From Agathobaculum sp. (GTDB lineage Bacteria; Bacillota; Clostridia; Oscillospirales; Butyricicoccaceae), in NCBI RefSeq assembly GCF_022775115.1, contig NZ_JALFLA010000004.1:1-53045 (forward strand): a stretch of 53,045 nt of DNA, given 5' to 3'. Position 1 is the stretch's first letter, and every line of letters starts with the position of its first letter. Below are positions 32,641-40,916 of the stretch, one piece after another. The position numbers and the translations under genes were made by a program. Below the pieces are notes generated by a model. It was not told the DNA's origin. It saw nothing but the letters and a program-made list of their open reading frames with translations, and did no database searches.

Positions 32641-33357
32641 ATGAATCAATCCTTTTATGCGGCCGCGGTGGCGGCTTCGCAGCAGCAGCAGCGGCTGACG
32701 GTAACGGCAAACAACCTTGCTAATATCAACACGATCGGCTTTAAGGCCAGTCAAGCGAATTTCTCCGATCTGCTGTATAACAACTGGGTTGGCCCGGACG
32801 GTGTCAACCTACCGCGCGGCACGGGCAGCCGTATCATCCAGACTTCGACCAACTTTGAGTCCGGGTCGATGCAATATAGAAACGATGGGCAAAATTACGC
32901 GATCAGCGGACGCGGCTTCTTCGCGCTGCGCAATCCGCAGACCAATGAGGTGTTTTACAGCCGCGCAGGCTCGTTCCACTGGGGCAGCATGGATGTGGAC
33001 GGTGCGCTGGAATATTATCTGCTCGATTCCGACAGCTTTTTTGTGCTCGACCAAAACCAGCAGCCGATCCGCATGACTGCGGACGATGATGCGGAATATC
33101 CGGTAGGTGTGTTTGACTTTGCCAATACCGACGGTATGCTGCATTTTGGCACAAACAAGCTGCAGCCGCTGCCCAAGAACGGCGGGGCGTTGCCGGCGGA
33201 GGGTCAGGCGGTGCATGGCATGGTAGAGGAATCCAACGCCGATGTGGCCGAGGAGTTTTCGTATATCGTTGAAATACAGCGCTCCTTCAGCTACGCGCTC
33301 AAGGTCGTGCAGACGCAGGACGAGATCGAAACGACCATAAACGGTTTGCGGAATTGA
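32641..33357 (+). CDS. flgG: Flagellar distal rod protein (FlgG type, FlhP-like)
   Basis: 238 residues. N-terminal RLTVTANNLANINTIGFKAS and GSMQYRNDGQNYAISGRGFF are rod-protein signatures; the C-terminal VHGMVEESNADVAEEFSYIV and EIQRSFSYALKVVQTQDEIE complete the family pattern. It probably forms the distal rod together with the preceding gene. The assignment of F versus G between the two paralogues is uncertain. cheC begins 15 bases later. Confidence 0.85.
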   Translation: MNQSFYAAAVAASQQQQRLTVTANNLANINTIGFKASQANFSDLLYNNWVGPDGVNLPRGTGSRIIQTSTNFESGSMQYRNDGQNYAISGRGFFALRNPQTNEVFYSRAGSFHWGSMDVDGALEYYLLDSDSFFVLDQNQQPIRMTADDDAEYPVGVFDFANTDGMLHFGTNKLQPLPKNGGALPAEGQAVHGMVEESNADVAEEFSYIVEIQRSFSYALKVVQTQDEIETTINGLRN

Positions 33358-33372
33358 TAAGGAGATGCGCTG

Positions 33373-33999
33373 GTGGTTTTACGGAAATATGAAGAGATCA
33401 ACTCGATGCAGATCGACGCGCTGCGAGAGATCGGCAGTATCGGCACGGGTAACGCCGCAACTGCGCTATCCGCGCTGCTGGGTTGCGAGGTGCGTATTCC
33501 GCTGCCTGAGGTTCAGATTTTGGAGTTTAACGCGGCGGTCGAAAAGCTTGGCGGTTTTGAGACCGTGTCAGCCGGCATTATCTCCAGCCTGAGCGGAGAG
33601 ATTAATGGTTTGATGCTGGCGCTTTTGCAGCTCGATGCGGTCAACCTGTTTTTAGGGCGTATGATGGGCAAAAGCATCAGCGATTATAGCGAAATGGGCG
33701 AGCTTGAAGGCTCTGCTGTGATTGAGGTCGGCAATATCCTGATCTCGTCCTTCATCAATGCGCTGTCCGGCCTGTCCGGTGTGCGGATATCGCCGTCCGT
33801 GCCGCAGATATCTATTGATATGCAGGGCGCGATCATCACCGTGCCGATGGCGGCCTACGGCAGTCAGTCTGACTATATCATGCTGATCGGCGGCAGCTTC
33901 ATTGTAGAGGGCAAGCAGGTGCCTTGCCGGCTTTTGCTGGCGCCGGATATGCGCTCGCTGAATTATCTCTTGCATAGGTTGGGAATTGACCATGAATAA
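33373..33999 (+). CDS. cheC: CheY-P phosphatase CheC with an altered first active site
   Basis: 208 residues from GTG 33373, eight bases after GGAGA. CheC removes phosphate from CheY-P and partners with CheD in adaptation. The two D/S-x3-E-x2-N sites are recognisable. The second is intact (Ser114, Glu118, Asn121 in SAVIEVGN). The first reads Asp15, Glu19 and Ser22 in DALREIGS, with Ser where the catalytic Asn is expected. The typical GTGNAATALSALLG segment follows. The start codon of cheD overlaps its end. Confidence 0.93.
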   Translation: MVLRKYEEINSMQIDALREIGSIGTGNAATALSALLGCEVRIPLPEVQILEFNAAVEKLGGFETVSAGIISSLSGEINGLMLALLQLDAVNLFLGRMMGKSISDYSEMGELEGSAVIEVGNILISSFINALSGLSGVRISPSVPQISIDMQGAIITVPMAAYGSQSDYIMLIGGSFIVEGKQVPCRLLLAPDMRSLNYLLHRLGIDHE

Positions 34000-34468
34000 A
34001 ATTACAATTGGAATCGCGGATATGAAGATGGCAAAGAAGGAAGGGACGCTGATCACCTATGCGCTTGGCTCCTGCATCGGTATTTGCCTGTATGATCCCG
34101 TGATCCACTTGGGCGCGTTGGTACATATCATGCTGCCGATCAATATGGAAACCAACCGTACATCGCCGCTGAAATACGCAGATACCGGTATCCGGCTGAC
34201 CTTGACCCGGATGGAGCAGATGGGCGCGCTGCGGACAAGGATCGTGGCTAAAATCGCGGGTGGCGCGAAAATGTTCGAGGTGGCTACCGGCAGTTTAGGA
34301 AATATCGGGCAACGTAATATTGAAAGTGTGCATCAAGTGCTGCAGCGGGAGCACATCCGCCTGTTGCGGGAGGATGTGGGCGGCAACGCGGCTCGCACGC
34401 TGTCATTTGATGTAGCCACGGGGGAGGCTTACATTCAAGCATACGGAAAACAGGTGACAAAACTGTAA
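33992..34468 (+). CDS. cheD: Chemoreceptor glutamine deamidase CheD
   Basis: 158 residues from ATG 33992, overlapping the cheC stop by eight bases. CheD deamidates receptor glutamines and, bound to CheC, stimulates CheY-P dephosphorylation. The catalytic residues Thr22, Cys28 and His45 are in place (ITYALGSCIGICLYDP and LGALVHIMLP). The C-terminal part (AKIAGGAKMF, GNIGQRNIESV) is typical. The overlap implies a coupled CheC-CheD ratio. Confidence 0.95.
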   Translation: MNKITIGIADMKMAKKEGTLITYALGSCIGICLYDPVIHLGALVHIMLPINMETNRTSPLKYADTGIRLTLTRMEQMGALRTRIVAKIAGGAKMFEVATGSLGNIGQRNIESVHQVLQREHIRLLREDVGGNAARTLSFDVATGEAYIQAYGKQVTKL

Positions 34469-34500
34469 TCATTAAGTTGCAAATAAAGGAGTGACAGTGA

Positions 34501-35436
34501 ATGCTGGACAATGAACGCGGTAAAATATTGCTGGAATCAGGCACGAATGAAATTGAGATCATGCAGTTTACCATTGATAACAACCTGTATGGCATCAATG
34601 TAGCCAAGGTGCGTGAGATCATGATGAGCGCACCGGTCAAGCCGATGCCGCATGCGCACCCTGCGGTGGAGGGCATCTTCAAGCCGCGAGACGTCGTGCT
34701 GACGGTGGTCGACCTGCCATATTACCTGAACGGAAAGCGCTCACAGCCCGATCCGAGGCATCTGTTCATCGTGACCAACTTTAACAAAATGTACATAGCA
34801 TTCCGGGTGCATACGGTGGTCGGCATCAGCCGCATCTCGTGGACCGATATCCAGAAGCCGGACAAGACCATTTCTGGTGGCGAGGAAGGCGTGGCGACCG
34901 GTATTGCGCAGTGTGAGAATCAGCTGGTAACGGTGCTCGATTTTGAAAAGATTGTCGCTGAGATCGCGCCTGAGACCACCATTCAGATGAATGAGATCGA
35001 CCAGAAGGGACACCGCGACCGCCGCGACAGCCCAGTGCTGATTGCCGAGGATTCTATTCTGCTCTCGCGTATGATCCAGCAGGCGCTCCACAAGGCGGGA
35101 TACGTCAACCTGAGGGTGTTCTCCAACGGCAAGGAGCTGTGGGACTATGTCAAGCCGCTGGCCGGCGAGCCGGAGACTCTGCTGCAGAAAGTGGCTTTGA
35201 TTATCACGGATATCGAAATGCCGAGCATGGACGGACACCGCCTGACCAAGCTGGTCAAATCCGATCCGGTACTCAAGCAGATCCCGCTCATCATTTTCTC
35301 GTCGCTTGTGACCGAGGAAATGCGCGCAAAGGGCAAACAATTGGGGGCGGATGAGCAGTTGTCCAAGCCCGAGATCGGTCATTTGGTGGACATTATGGAT
35401 GCGCTGCTGGATAGGCAGATGGCTGATAAAAAATAA
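34501..35436 (+). CDS. cheV: Chemotaxis coupling protein CheV (CheW-REC fusion)
   Basis: 311 residues. Residues about 15-155 are a CheW-like coupling domain (EIMQFTIDNNLYGINVAKVR, then PRDVVLTVVDLPYYL). Residues about 177-305 are a receiver domain with acidic Glu183-Asp184, phosphorylated Asp237 (ALIITDIEMPSMDG) and a Lys in LSKPEIG. CheV links receptors to CheA and takes part in adaptation. No separate cheW is in the window, so CheV may be the operon's only coupling protein, with others elsewhere. Confidence 0.94.
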   Translation: MLDNERGKILLESGTNEIEIMQFTIDNNLYGINVAKVREIMMSAPVKPMPHAHPAVEGIFKPRDVVLTVVDLPYYLNGKRSQPDPRHLFIVTNFNKMYIAFRVHTVVGISRISWTDIQKPDKTISGGEEGVATGIAQCENQLVTVLDFEKIVAEIAPETTIQMNEIDQKGHRDRRDSPVLIAEDSILLSRMIQQALHKAGYVNLRVFSNGKELWDYVKPLAGEPETLLQKVALIITDIEMPSMDGHRLTKLVKSDPVLKQIPLIIFSSLVTEEMRAKGKQLGADEQLSKPEIGHLVDIMDALLDRQMADKK

Positions 35437-35463
35437 TCTCCGCGAAGAAGGGAAGAATGGTCT

Positions 35464-36798
35464 GTGGAAAATAACAAGTATATTGTCAGGCAGGCGATCA
35501 AGGACGTAGACAGCCATGTGCTGGGCTACGAGATCATGTACTCGGACGGCAACGAGGCGTATAGCGGAGATGGCGGTAACGAGGTCACGGCGGCTGAAGC
35601 GATCTACGATTTTCTAATGCAGAATAGTGAGAAGGCACTCAAGGATTCCTGCACGTTCATGACGTTTACCAGTTCTCTTCTGGCAAGACGCACGCCGCAT
35701 TTGTTCAAAAGCAAAAATCTGGTCATCCAGATCGACGACAGCGTTATCATCCATCCGTTTGCCATGCATCTGGTGCGGCAGTATGCGCAGGAAGGATATC
35801 AAATCGCGGTCAATGATTTTCAGTTCATGCCGCGCTATCTGGCGCTTATGGAATATCTGTCGTACATCAAGATTAACATGAAGTCCATGACTGCCAGCGC
35901 GGCTGATAATATCATGCGCGTGGCGCAGAGTATGAATAAGCGGGTCATTGCGACCGGCATCAGCGATAAAGAGACCTTTGACTGGGCATCCAGCATGGGG
36001 GTCTACGGTATGCAAGGCTCGTTTGTGGCTGACAAGCTGGCCAATAAGGTACACCAAAGCGGTTATCTGCGCAGCAACTTTTTCCGCTTGGTGGTCGCGG
36101 TCACCAAGGAGGAGCCGGATCTTCAGGAGATCGAGCAGATCGTATCGACCGATGTCACGCTCACTTACAGCTTGCTGAAGATCGCAAATTCTGCGTACTT
36201 CGCCCGCCGCACAAAAACCACATCCATCCAGCAGGCGATCATGACGATGGGCCTGAATCAGCTCAAACGCTGGGTATATCTGCTCAGCGCGGGCGATCAG
36301 GGCGGCAATGATTTGGAAAACTCCGAGGAGTTCATCCGTATTTCCTTTATGCGCGCGAGCTTTGCGAGCGCATTGCAGGGCTATCTCAAAGAGCCGGTGC
36401 TCACCCGGTCGGAGGCCTATCTGTTGGGTATGTTCTCAACGCTGGGCTATCTGATTGATGCGCCGCTTGAGGACATATTGTCCGATATCCCGATGGTCGA
36501 TGAAATGCGCAGCGCGCTGCTCGAGCATACCGGCGTCGGCGGCAAGCTGCTTGACTTGATTATTGACTACGAACGGGCGGACTGGAAACGCATCACCGAG
36601 GAAGCGGAGGAGCTGGGTATTCCTTCTAACCAGCTGACAACGATCTACTTTAACTGCATGGAAGAGGTCAATACCATCTGGAAGCAGATGGTGAATCCTG
36701 AAGCGCTCAAGAATATGGAAAAAAGCGCAGCGGAGGCGTCTCTCGCAGAAGAAATTTCTGTTTCCGCGGCAGAAGCAGCGGAGACACAGAAACAATAA
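35464..36798 (+). CDS. Degenerate EAL plus HDOD signalling protein (YuxH-like)
   Basis: 444 residues from GTG 35464. Residues about 5-200 resemble an EAL c-di-GMP phosphodiesterase fold, but the catalytic EAL/EVL motif is replaced (LGYEIMYSD) and other metal ligands are not recognisable. It is probably catalytically dead, perhaps a ligand or protein sensor. Residues about 205-400 are an HDOD domain (LTYSLLKIANSAYFARRTKT then TSIQQAIMTMGLNQLKRWVY). A Glu/Ala-rich tail closes the protein. YuxH-type proteins have been linked to motility control in some bacteria. Here it is the last gene of the flagellar/chemotaxis operon, which supports such a role by inference. A terminator follows. Confidence 0.85.
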   Translation: MENNKYIVRQAIKDVDSHVLGYEIMYSDGNEAYSGDGGNEVTAAEAIYDFLMQNSEKALKDSCTFMTFTSSLLARRTPHLFKSKNLVIQIDDSVIIHPFAMHLVRQYAQEGYQIAVNDFQFMPRYLALMEYLSYIKINMKSMTASAADNIMRVAQSMNKRVIATGISDKETFDWASSMGVYGMQGSFVADKLANKVHQSGYLRSNFFRLVVAVTKEEPDLQEIEQIVSTDVTLTYSLLKIANSAYFARRTKTTSIQQAIMTMGLNQLKRWVYLLSAGDQGGNDLENSEEFIRISFMRASFASALQGYLKEPVLTRSEAYLLGMFSTLGYLIDAPLEDILSDIPMVDEMRSALLEHTGVGGKLLDLIIDYERADWKRITEEAEELGIPSNQLTTIYFNCMEEVNTIWKQMVNPEALKNMEKSAAEASLAEEISVSAAEAAETQKQ

Positions 36799-36860
36799 TA
36801 CAGGAGAATTTGGAAAGCACCTGCGAAAGCGGTATTTTTCTAAATAGATGCGCAGATCAA

Positions 36861-36903
36861 ACAAGGGAGCGCTTACCTTCTGGTTTCGCTCTCTTGTTTT
36901 ATA
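36861..36903 (+). terminator. Terminator of the flagellar/chemotaxis operon
   Basis: ACAAGGGAGCG (36861-36871) pairs with CGCTCTCTTGT (36887-36897) with one G-U, followed by TTTTAT. It lies 63 bases after the EAL-HDOD stop codon and before the ato promoter. Confidence 0.8.
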
Positions 36904-36908
36904 CTCTT

Positions 36909-36938
36909 TTGAAATCATACATTTTTAGCGTGTATTTT
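36909..36938 (+). promoter_or_regulatory. Candidate promoter of the ato operon
   Basis: TTGAAA (36909-36914), an 18-base spacer, TATTTT (36933-36938). An imperfect inverted repeat, TGTAT at 36931 and GTATACA near 36949, overlaps the region just downstream and could be an operator. Confidence is moderate because the -10 is only 4 of 6. Confidence 0.5.
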
Positions 36939-36963
36939 GCAAAAAAAAGTATACATACTGCCC

Positions 36964-37063
36964 GAAGGAGGTGACGCTTAAAAATACAAGCCTTTTATTT
37001 ACACAGTTCTCGGGTGGATTGTTGCAGCCGAGGCAGATTCCAGACAGAGAAAAGGAGAAAACT
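36964..37063 (+). other. ato leader with a strong Shine-Dalgarno that has no clear start codon
   Basis: GAAGGAGGTGA (36964-36974) is a near-perfect ribosome site, but no start codon lies at the right distance. A GTG at 36971 is in frame with atoD and would add 31 residues, but it overlaps the ribosome site itself. The true atoD start has its own AAAGGAGA (37051-37058). The upstream site may be a regulatory ribosome stand-by or chance. Confidence 0.4.
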
Positions 37064-37714
37064 ATGGCAAAGTTAGTGACGATTGACGATGCGGCCAATA
37101 TGGTCAAGGATGGGATGACCATCATGGTGGGCGGCTTCATGGGCTGCGGCTCGCCGCACCGTATCATTGATAAGCTGGTGGAGAGAGGGGTCAAGGATTT
37201 GACGCTGATCTGCAATGACGCTGGCTTTCCGGACTATGGCGTGGGCAAAATGGTCATGCAGAAGCAGTTCAAGAAGATCTATGCCTCCCATATCGGCCTG
37301 AACCCGAATGCCGGCAAGCAGATGAACGAAGGCGAAACTGAGATCATCCTTGTGCCTCAAGGGACGCTGGCAGAGCGGATTCGCTGCGCGGGAGCAGGTC
37401 TGGGCGGCGTGCTGACGCCGACCGGCGTCGGGACGATCGTGCAGGAGGGTAAGAAGGTGATCAATGTCGACGGCAAGGATTATCTTCTGGAGCTTCCGCT
37501 GCGCGCGGATATTGCAATCATCGAGGCTTACCGCTCGGATCGAATGGGCAACCTGCAATATCGCGGCTCCACCCGAAATTTCGGAGAGATCATGGCCACT
37601 GCGGCAGATACTGTCATAGCAGAGGTGCGTGAGGTAGTGGATGTGGGAGAAATCAGCCCGGATCATGTGCATACGCCCGGCATTTTCATTGACTATATCA
37701 CAGGAGGGAATTGA
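37064..37714 (+). CDS. atoD: Acetate/acetoacetate (butyrate) CoA-transferase, alpha subunit
   Basis: 216 residues from ATG 37064. Signature parts are GMTIMVGGFMGCGSPHRIID, KQMNEGETEIILVPQGTLAE, RIRCAGAGLGGVLTPTGVGT and ICNDAGFPDYGVGK near the middle. The alpha subunit binds the CoA part. With the beta subunit the enzyme moves CoA between acyl-CoA and acetate or another short-chain acid, for example in acetoacetate degradation or butyryl-CoA to butyrate conversion. Substrate preference cannot be settled from sequence alone. It is followed after three bases by the beta gene. Confidence 0.93.
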   Translation: MAKLVTIDDAANMVKDGMTIMVGGFMGCGSPHRIIDKLVERGVKDLTLICNDAGFPDYGVGKMVMQKQFKKIYASHIGLNPNAGKQMNEGETEIILVPQGTLAERIRCAGAGLGGVLTPTGVGTIVQEGKKVINVDGKDYLLELPLRADIAIIEAYRSDRMGNLQYRGSTRNFGEIMATAADTVIAEVREVVDVGEISPDHVHTPGIFIDYITGGN

Positions 37715-37717
37715 CTT

Positions 37718-38371
37718 ATGGAAGATCTGAAGAGCTTTATCGCCGCGCGCGTGGCGAAGGAGTTGAAGGATGGAGATGTTGTCAATCTCGGCATCGGACT
37801 TCCGACTCTGGTGCCCAATCACATCGGGCCGGATGTAAACCTGATTCTCCATTCGGAGAATGGTTTTGTCGGCCTTGGCAACGCCCCGGCGGAGGGTGAG
37901 GAGGATATGGACATCACCAACGCGGGCGGAAAGCCGGCAAGTATTGTGCCGGGCGGCGCATTCTTTGACAGCGCAACCTCATTCTTGATCATCCGCGGCG
38001 GCCATGTGGATGCGACGATCCTAGGCGCGCTGCAGGTGGACGAAAAGGGCAATATTGCAAACTGGATCGTTCCCGGAAAAATGGTTCCCGGCATGGGCGG
38101 CGCGATGGATCTTGTGGTCGGCGCAAAGAAAGTAATCGTTGCGATGGAGCACACCAACAAGGGCAAGCACAAGATCCTGAAGGATTGCGAGCTTCCGCTC
38201 ACGGCAAAGGGTGTGGTCGATATGATCGTGACAGAGATGGGCGTGATGGATGTGACGGACGAAGGCTTGGTACTGACTGAGTATAACCCGGAATTTACCA
38301 TTGAGGAAATCCAAGAAGCAACCGGATGCCCGCTCATCATCAGCGAGAATTTGAAGAAGATGGAAGTGTAA
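37718..38371 (+). CDS. atoA: Acetate/acetoacetate (butyrate) CoA-transferase, beta subunit
   Basis: 217 residues. The catalytic glutamate, which forms the CoA thioester intermediate, is Glu47 in the SENG motif ([13 protein letters not shown]). Family blocks [34 protein letters not shown] and [20 protein letters not shown] follow. It pairs with the alpha subunit three bases upstream. The enzyme is cytosolic. The adjacent AtoE permease points to uptake or release of a short-chain acid substrate. Confidence 0.94.
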   Translation: MEDLKSFIAARVAKELKDGDVVNLGIGLPTLVPNHIGPDVNLILHSENGFVGLGNAPAEGEEDMDITNAGGKPASIVPGGAFFDSATSFLIIRGGHVDATILGALQVDEKGNIANWIVPGKMVPGMGGAMDLVVGAKKVIVAMEHTNKGKHKILKDCELPLTAKGVVDMIVTEMGVMDVTDEGLVLTEYNPEFTIEEIQEATGCPLIISENLKKMEV

Positions 38372-38399
38372 GGTTTTAAGAGAGATATAGGAGAGGTAT

Positions 38400-39761
38400 A
38401 TGCTAAATAAGGTTTCAAAGTTTTTCGTAAATATCGTACAGCGGTATCTGCCCGATCCGTTTATTTTCTGCATTTTGCTGACGCTGTTCGTATTCATCGT
38501 AGCCATGCCGCTGACCGGACAGGGCCTGCTTCAGATGGTACAGCACTGGGGCAACGGCGTGTGGGGTCTGCTGCTGTTCTCCATGCAGATGGCGCTTGTG
38601 CTGGTACTTGGCTCGGCGATGGCGAGCGCGCCGGCCGTTAAAAAGGTGCTTACAAAGCTGGCATCCATTCCGAAGACGCCGTTTCAGGCGATCTTTATGG
38701 TCACTTTTGTTGCGGTCATCGTTTGCTGGCTGAACTGGGGCTTTGGTCTGATCGTCAGCGCGATTTTCGCCAAGGAAATTGCCAAGCAGCTCAAGAACGT
38801 TGACTATCGTCTGCTGATTGCCTCAGCGTACTCGGGCTTTGCCGTATGGCACGCGGGTATCTCTGGCTCGATCCCGCTGACAGTCGGCTACGTGACCGAG
38901 ACTGTCACCAAGCAGACAAACGGCGTGCTCACGGCGAGCGTGCCGACCTCGGAGACCGTGTTCTCCATCTGGAATCTGGTGGCCTGCCTGCTGATCCTCA
39001 TCATCCTTCCGATCGTTAACGCGAAGATGCATCCGTCCGCTAAGGACACCTTTGTGGTTGACCCGAAGATTCTTGAGGACGAGGTTCCGGTCATCAAAAA
39101 GCCGGAGACCCCGGCGGAGAAGCTCGAGAACAGCGTTATTCTCTCCGCCTGCGTGATCCTGCTGGGCACTGCGTATATCGTGTATGAGATCGTAAACGGC
39201 ACCTTTACCCTGAGCTTGAATTCGGTAAACCTTATTTTCCTGATCCTTGGTATCGCGTTCCACAAAACTCCGATCAGCTATATCAGAGCGATCATGGATT
39301 CGGCTAAGAGCGCGGGCGGCATCATCCTGCAGTTCCCGTTCTATGCCGGTATTCAGGGTCTGATGGTCGGCATGAACCCGGTAACGGGTGCGTCCTTCGC
39401 GGGCGTTATCAGCGAGGCGTTCGTATCCATTTCGAATGCGACCACCTTCCCGCTGCTCAGCTTCCTCAGCGCTGGTATTGTTAACTTCTTCGTTCCCTCC
39501 GGCGGCGGACAGTGGGCTGTGCAGGCGCCGATCATGCTGCCGGCGGCAGAGAGCCTTGGTGTTTCTCACGGTTTGGCCGCGATGTCCATTGCATGGGGCG
39601 ATGCATGGACCAACCTGCTGCAGCCGTTCTGGGCGCTGCCGGCGCTGGGTCTGGCAAAGCTCGGTGCGCGCGATATCATGGGCTATTGCGTCATTGGTCT
39701 AGTCGTGGTTGGCGTTATCGTCAGCGGCTGCTTGCTGGTGGCGGGTGCGCTCGGCATGTAA
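38400..39761 (+). CDS. atoE: Short-chain fatty acid transporter, AtoE family
   Basis: 453 residues with about 11-12 membrane segments. Typical AtoE blocks include RYLPDPFIFCILLTLFVFIV near the start, WLNWGFGLIVSAIFAKEIAK, WHAGISGSIPLTVG and the C-terminal NFFVPSGGGQWAVQAPIMLP. AtoE-type permeases carry short-chain fatty acids. In enteric bacteria atoE lies with atoD and atoA, as here. It could import a carboxylic acid for CoA activation or export a fermentation product; direction is not visible. Confidence 0.93.
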   Translation: MLNKVSKFFVNIVQRYLPDPFIFCILLTLFVFIVAMPLTGQGLLQMVQHWGNGVWGLLLFSMQMALVLVLGSAMASAPAVKKVLTKLASIPKTPFQAIFMVTFVAVIVCWLNWGFGLIVSAIFAKEIAKQLKNVDYRLLIASAYSGFAVWHAGISGSIPLTVGYVTETVTKQTNGVLTASVPTSETVFSIWNLVACLLILIILPIVNAKMHPSAKDTFVVDPKILEDEVPVIKKPETPAEKLENSVILSACVILLGTAYIVYEIVNGTFTLSLNSVNLIFLILGIAFHKTPISYIRAIMDSAKSAGGIILQFPFYAGIQGLMVGMNPVTGASFAGVISEAFVSISNATTFPLLSFLSAGIVNFFVPSGGGQWAVQAPIMLPAAESLGVSHGLAAMSIAWGDAWTNLLQPFWALPALGLAKLGARDIMGYCVIGLVVVGVIVSGCLLVAGALGM

Positions 39762-39870
39762 ATACATACGGGGAGACGAAACAATGCAAATAGCCCGTTC
39801 GGACAACAGTGAGCACGGTGAAAGCAATGAAAAAAGCAGCTTGACGTTTGCGAACGCCAAATAAGGAAAT

Positions 39871-39912
39871 AAGCGGTGATCCCAATCGGGAGCACCGCTT
39901 TGCTTTGTTTTG
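39871..39912 (+). terminator. Terminator between the ato operon and tcdA
   Basis: AAGCGGTGATCCC (39871-39883) pairs with GGGAGCACCGCTT (39888-39900), one mismatch, AATC loop, followed by TGCTTTGTTTTG. It ends the ato operon. The convergent tcdA gene may also use its reverse arm. Confidence 0.8.
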
Positions 39913-39965
39913 CTGCTACAGCGCGGGCGCTGTCAATTCATGCGATATATGCCAAGCGCGGGCGT

Positions 39966-40676
39966 TTACCGCACACCGGTCAGATCTTTGATGCACTCGC
40001 CCGCAAGGATCATGCCCGCCACCGGCGGCACGAACGACACGCTTCCCGGCACGGGGTGTCCCGCTGTGCCCTTTTGCTCGTCTGAGGGCAGGGGCGTGCG
40101 CGCCTCTTCCTTGGAATATACTACCTTGAGACGGCGAATGCGCCGTTTTTTGCATTCGAGCCGGATGACGCGCGCCAGCGGGCAAACCGAGGTTTTATAG
40201 ATGTCGGAAACCTCAAAGCGTGTTGGATCGAGCTTATTGCCCGTACCCATTGAGCAGATGAGCGGCACCTGCAAACGGTCGCACTGCGTGATTAGGTGCA
40301 GCTTGGCAGTCACAGTGTCGATTGCGTCGATCACATAGTCAAACTGGGTCAGGTCGAGCGCGCTGTCAGGGGTATAAAAGGCTTGCAACGCAGTCACGCA
40401 GCAATGGGGATTGATGTCCGCGATACGCGCACGCATGACTTCAACCTTGGGGCGGCCTGTAGTGGAGGCGAGTGCAACCAGTTGGCGGTTACGGTTGGTG
40501 AGCGAAACCGTGTCGTTGTCAATGAGTGTCAACGCGCCGACACCTGCGCGCGCGAGCGCCTCACAGGCGAACGAGCCGACACCGCCAACGCCGAAGACTG
40601 CGACATGCGCGTGGGCGAGCTTGTCTAGAGTCTCTGCGCCGAGCAGCAGCTCCGCGCGGGAAAATTCATGCAGCAT
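39966..40676 (-). CDS. tcdA: tRNA threonylcarbamoyladenosine dehydratase (TcdA/CsdL/YgdL)
   Basis: 236 residues, an E1/ThiF-fold protein. It uses ATP to cyclise threonylcarbamoyladenosine at position 37 of ANN-decoding tRNAs. The dinucleotide-binding motif is GVGGVGSFACEALARAGVG, followed by LTLIDNDTVSLTNRNRQLVA. The DYVIDAIDTVTAKLHLI segment and the C-terminal SVSFVPPVAGMILAGECIKD block are family hallmarks. No catalytic Cys of true E1 type is needed. It is divergent from addB across a region with several strong -10 elements. Confidence 0.92.
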   Translation of the reverse strand: MLHEFSRAELLLGAETLDKLAHAHVAVFGVGGVGSFACEALARAGVGALTLIDNDTVSLTNRNRQLVALASTTGRPKVEVMRARIADINPHCCVTALQAFYTPDSALDLTQFDYVIDAIDTVTAKLHLITQCDRLQVPLICSMGTGNKLDPTRFEVSDIYKTSVCPLARVIRLECKKRRIRRLKVVYSKEEARTPLPSDEQKGTAGHPVPGSVSFVPPVAGMILAGECIKDLTGVR

Positions 40677-40702
40677 AAGAACCTACCTCGTCTGTGTGAT
40701 GT

Positions 40703-40824
40703 GGCTATTATACCACAGCGGCGAGCAGTCTGTTTAGCCAAAGCATCTGCCTATGCGCCGCTGGTGGTATAATGATAAAATACTTGGTATAATGGCCGTC
40801 TTGCGGCTATTATACCACAGCGGC
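40703..40824. repeat. Two 20-base direct repeats and an inverted copy between tcdA and addB
   Basis: GGCTATTATACCACAGCGGC occurs exactly at 40703-40722 and 40805-40824. A near-inverse copy, GCCGCTGGTGGTATAAT, lies between them at 40757-40773. The segment 40785-40817 is itself a hairpin: 14-base arms (40785-40798 and 40804-40817) around TCTTG with one G-U. Each unit carries a TGGTATAAT core in one or other orientation. Confidence 0.85.
40707..40817. promoter_or_regulatory. Cluster of four extended -10 promoter elements
   Basis: TGGTATAAT, a perfect extended -10 (TGnTATAAT), occurs twice on the + strand (40765-40773, 40785-40793) and twice on the minus strand (40707-40715, 40809-40817). None has a good -35, in line with extended -10 promoters. 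The minus-strand pair points to tcdA and the + pair to addB. Confidence 0.7.
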
Positions 40825-40855
40825 AGGCGGGTTGCCAGTTTTCTTTTTCGGTGGT

Positions 40856-40884
40856 TTGCATCGCGGGCACAAACATGATAAGAT
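40856..40884 (+). promoter_or_regulatory. Candidate sigma-A promoter of addBA
   Basis: TTGCAT (40856-40861), 17 bases, TAAGAT (40879-40884). It sits 33 bases before the addB start codon and is independent of the extended -10 cluster upstream. The ribosome site GGGGGAGGG begins near 40900. Confidence 0.55.
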
Positions 40885-40916
40885 AAAACAAGCAAAGAAG
40901 GGGGAGGGCCATCTTT

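Noticed and set aside
40703-40824. The 20-base repeats read as a CRISPR or a small transposon
   Set aside because: Only two direct copies and one inverted copy, no regular spacers, no target duplication visible; promoter duplication is a simpler account.
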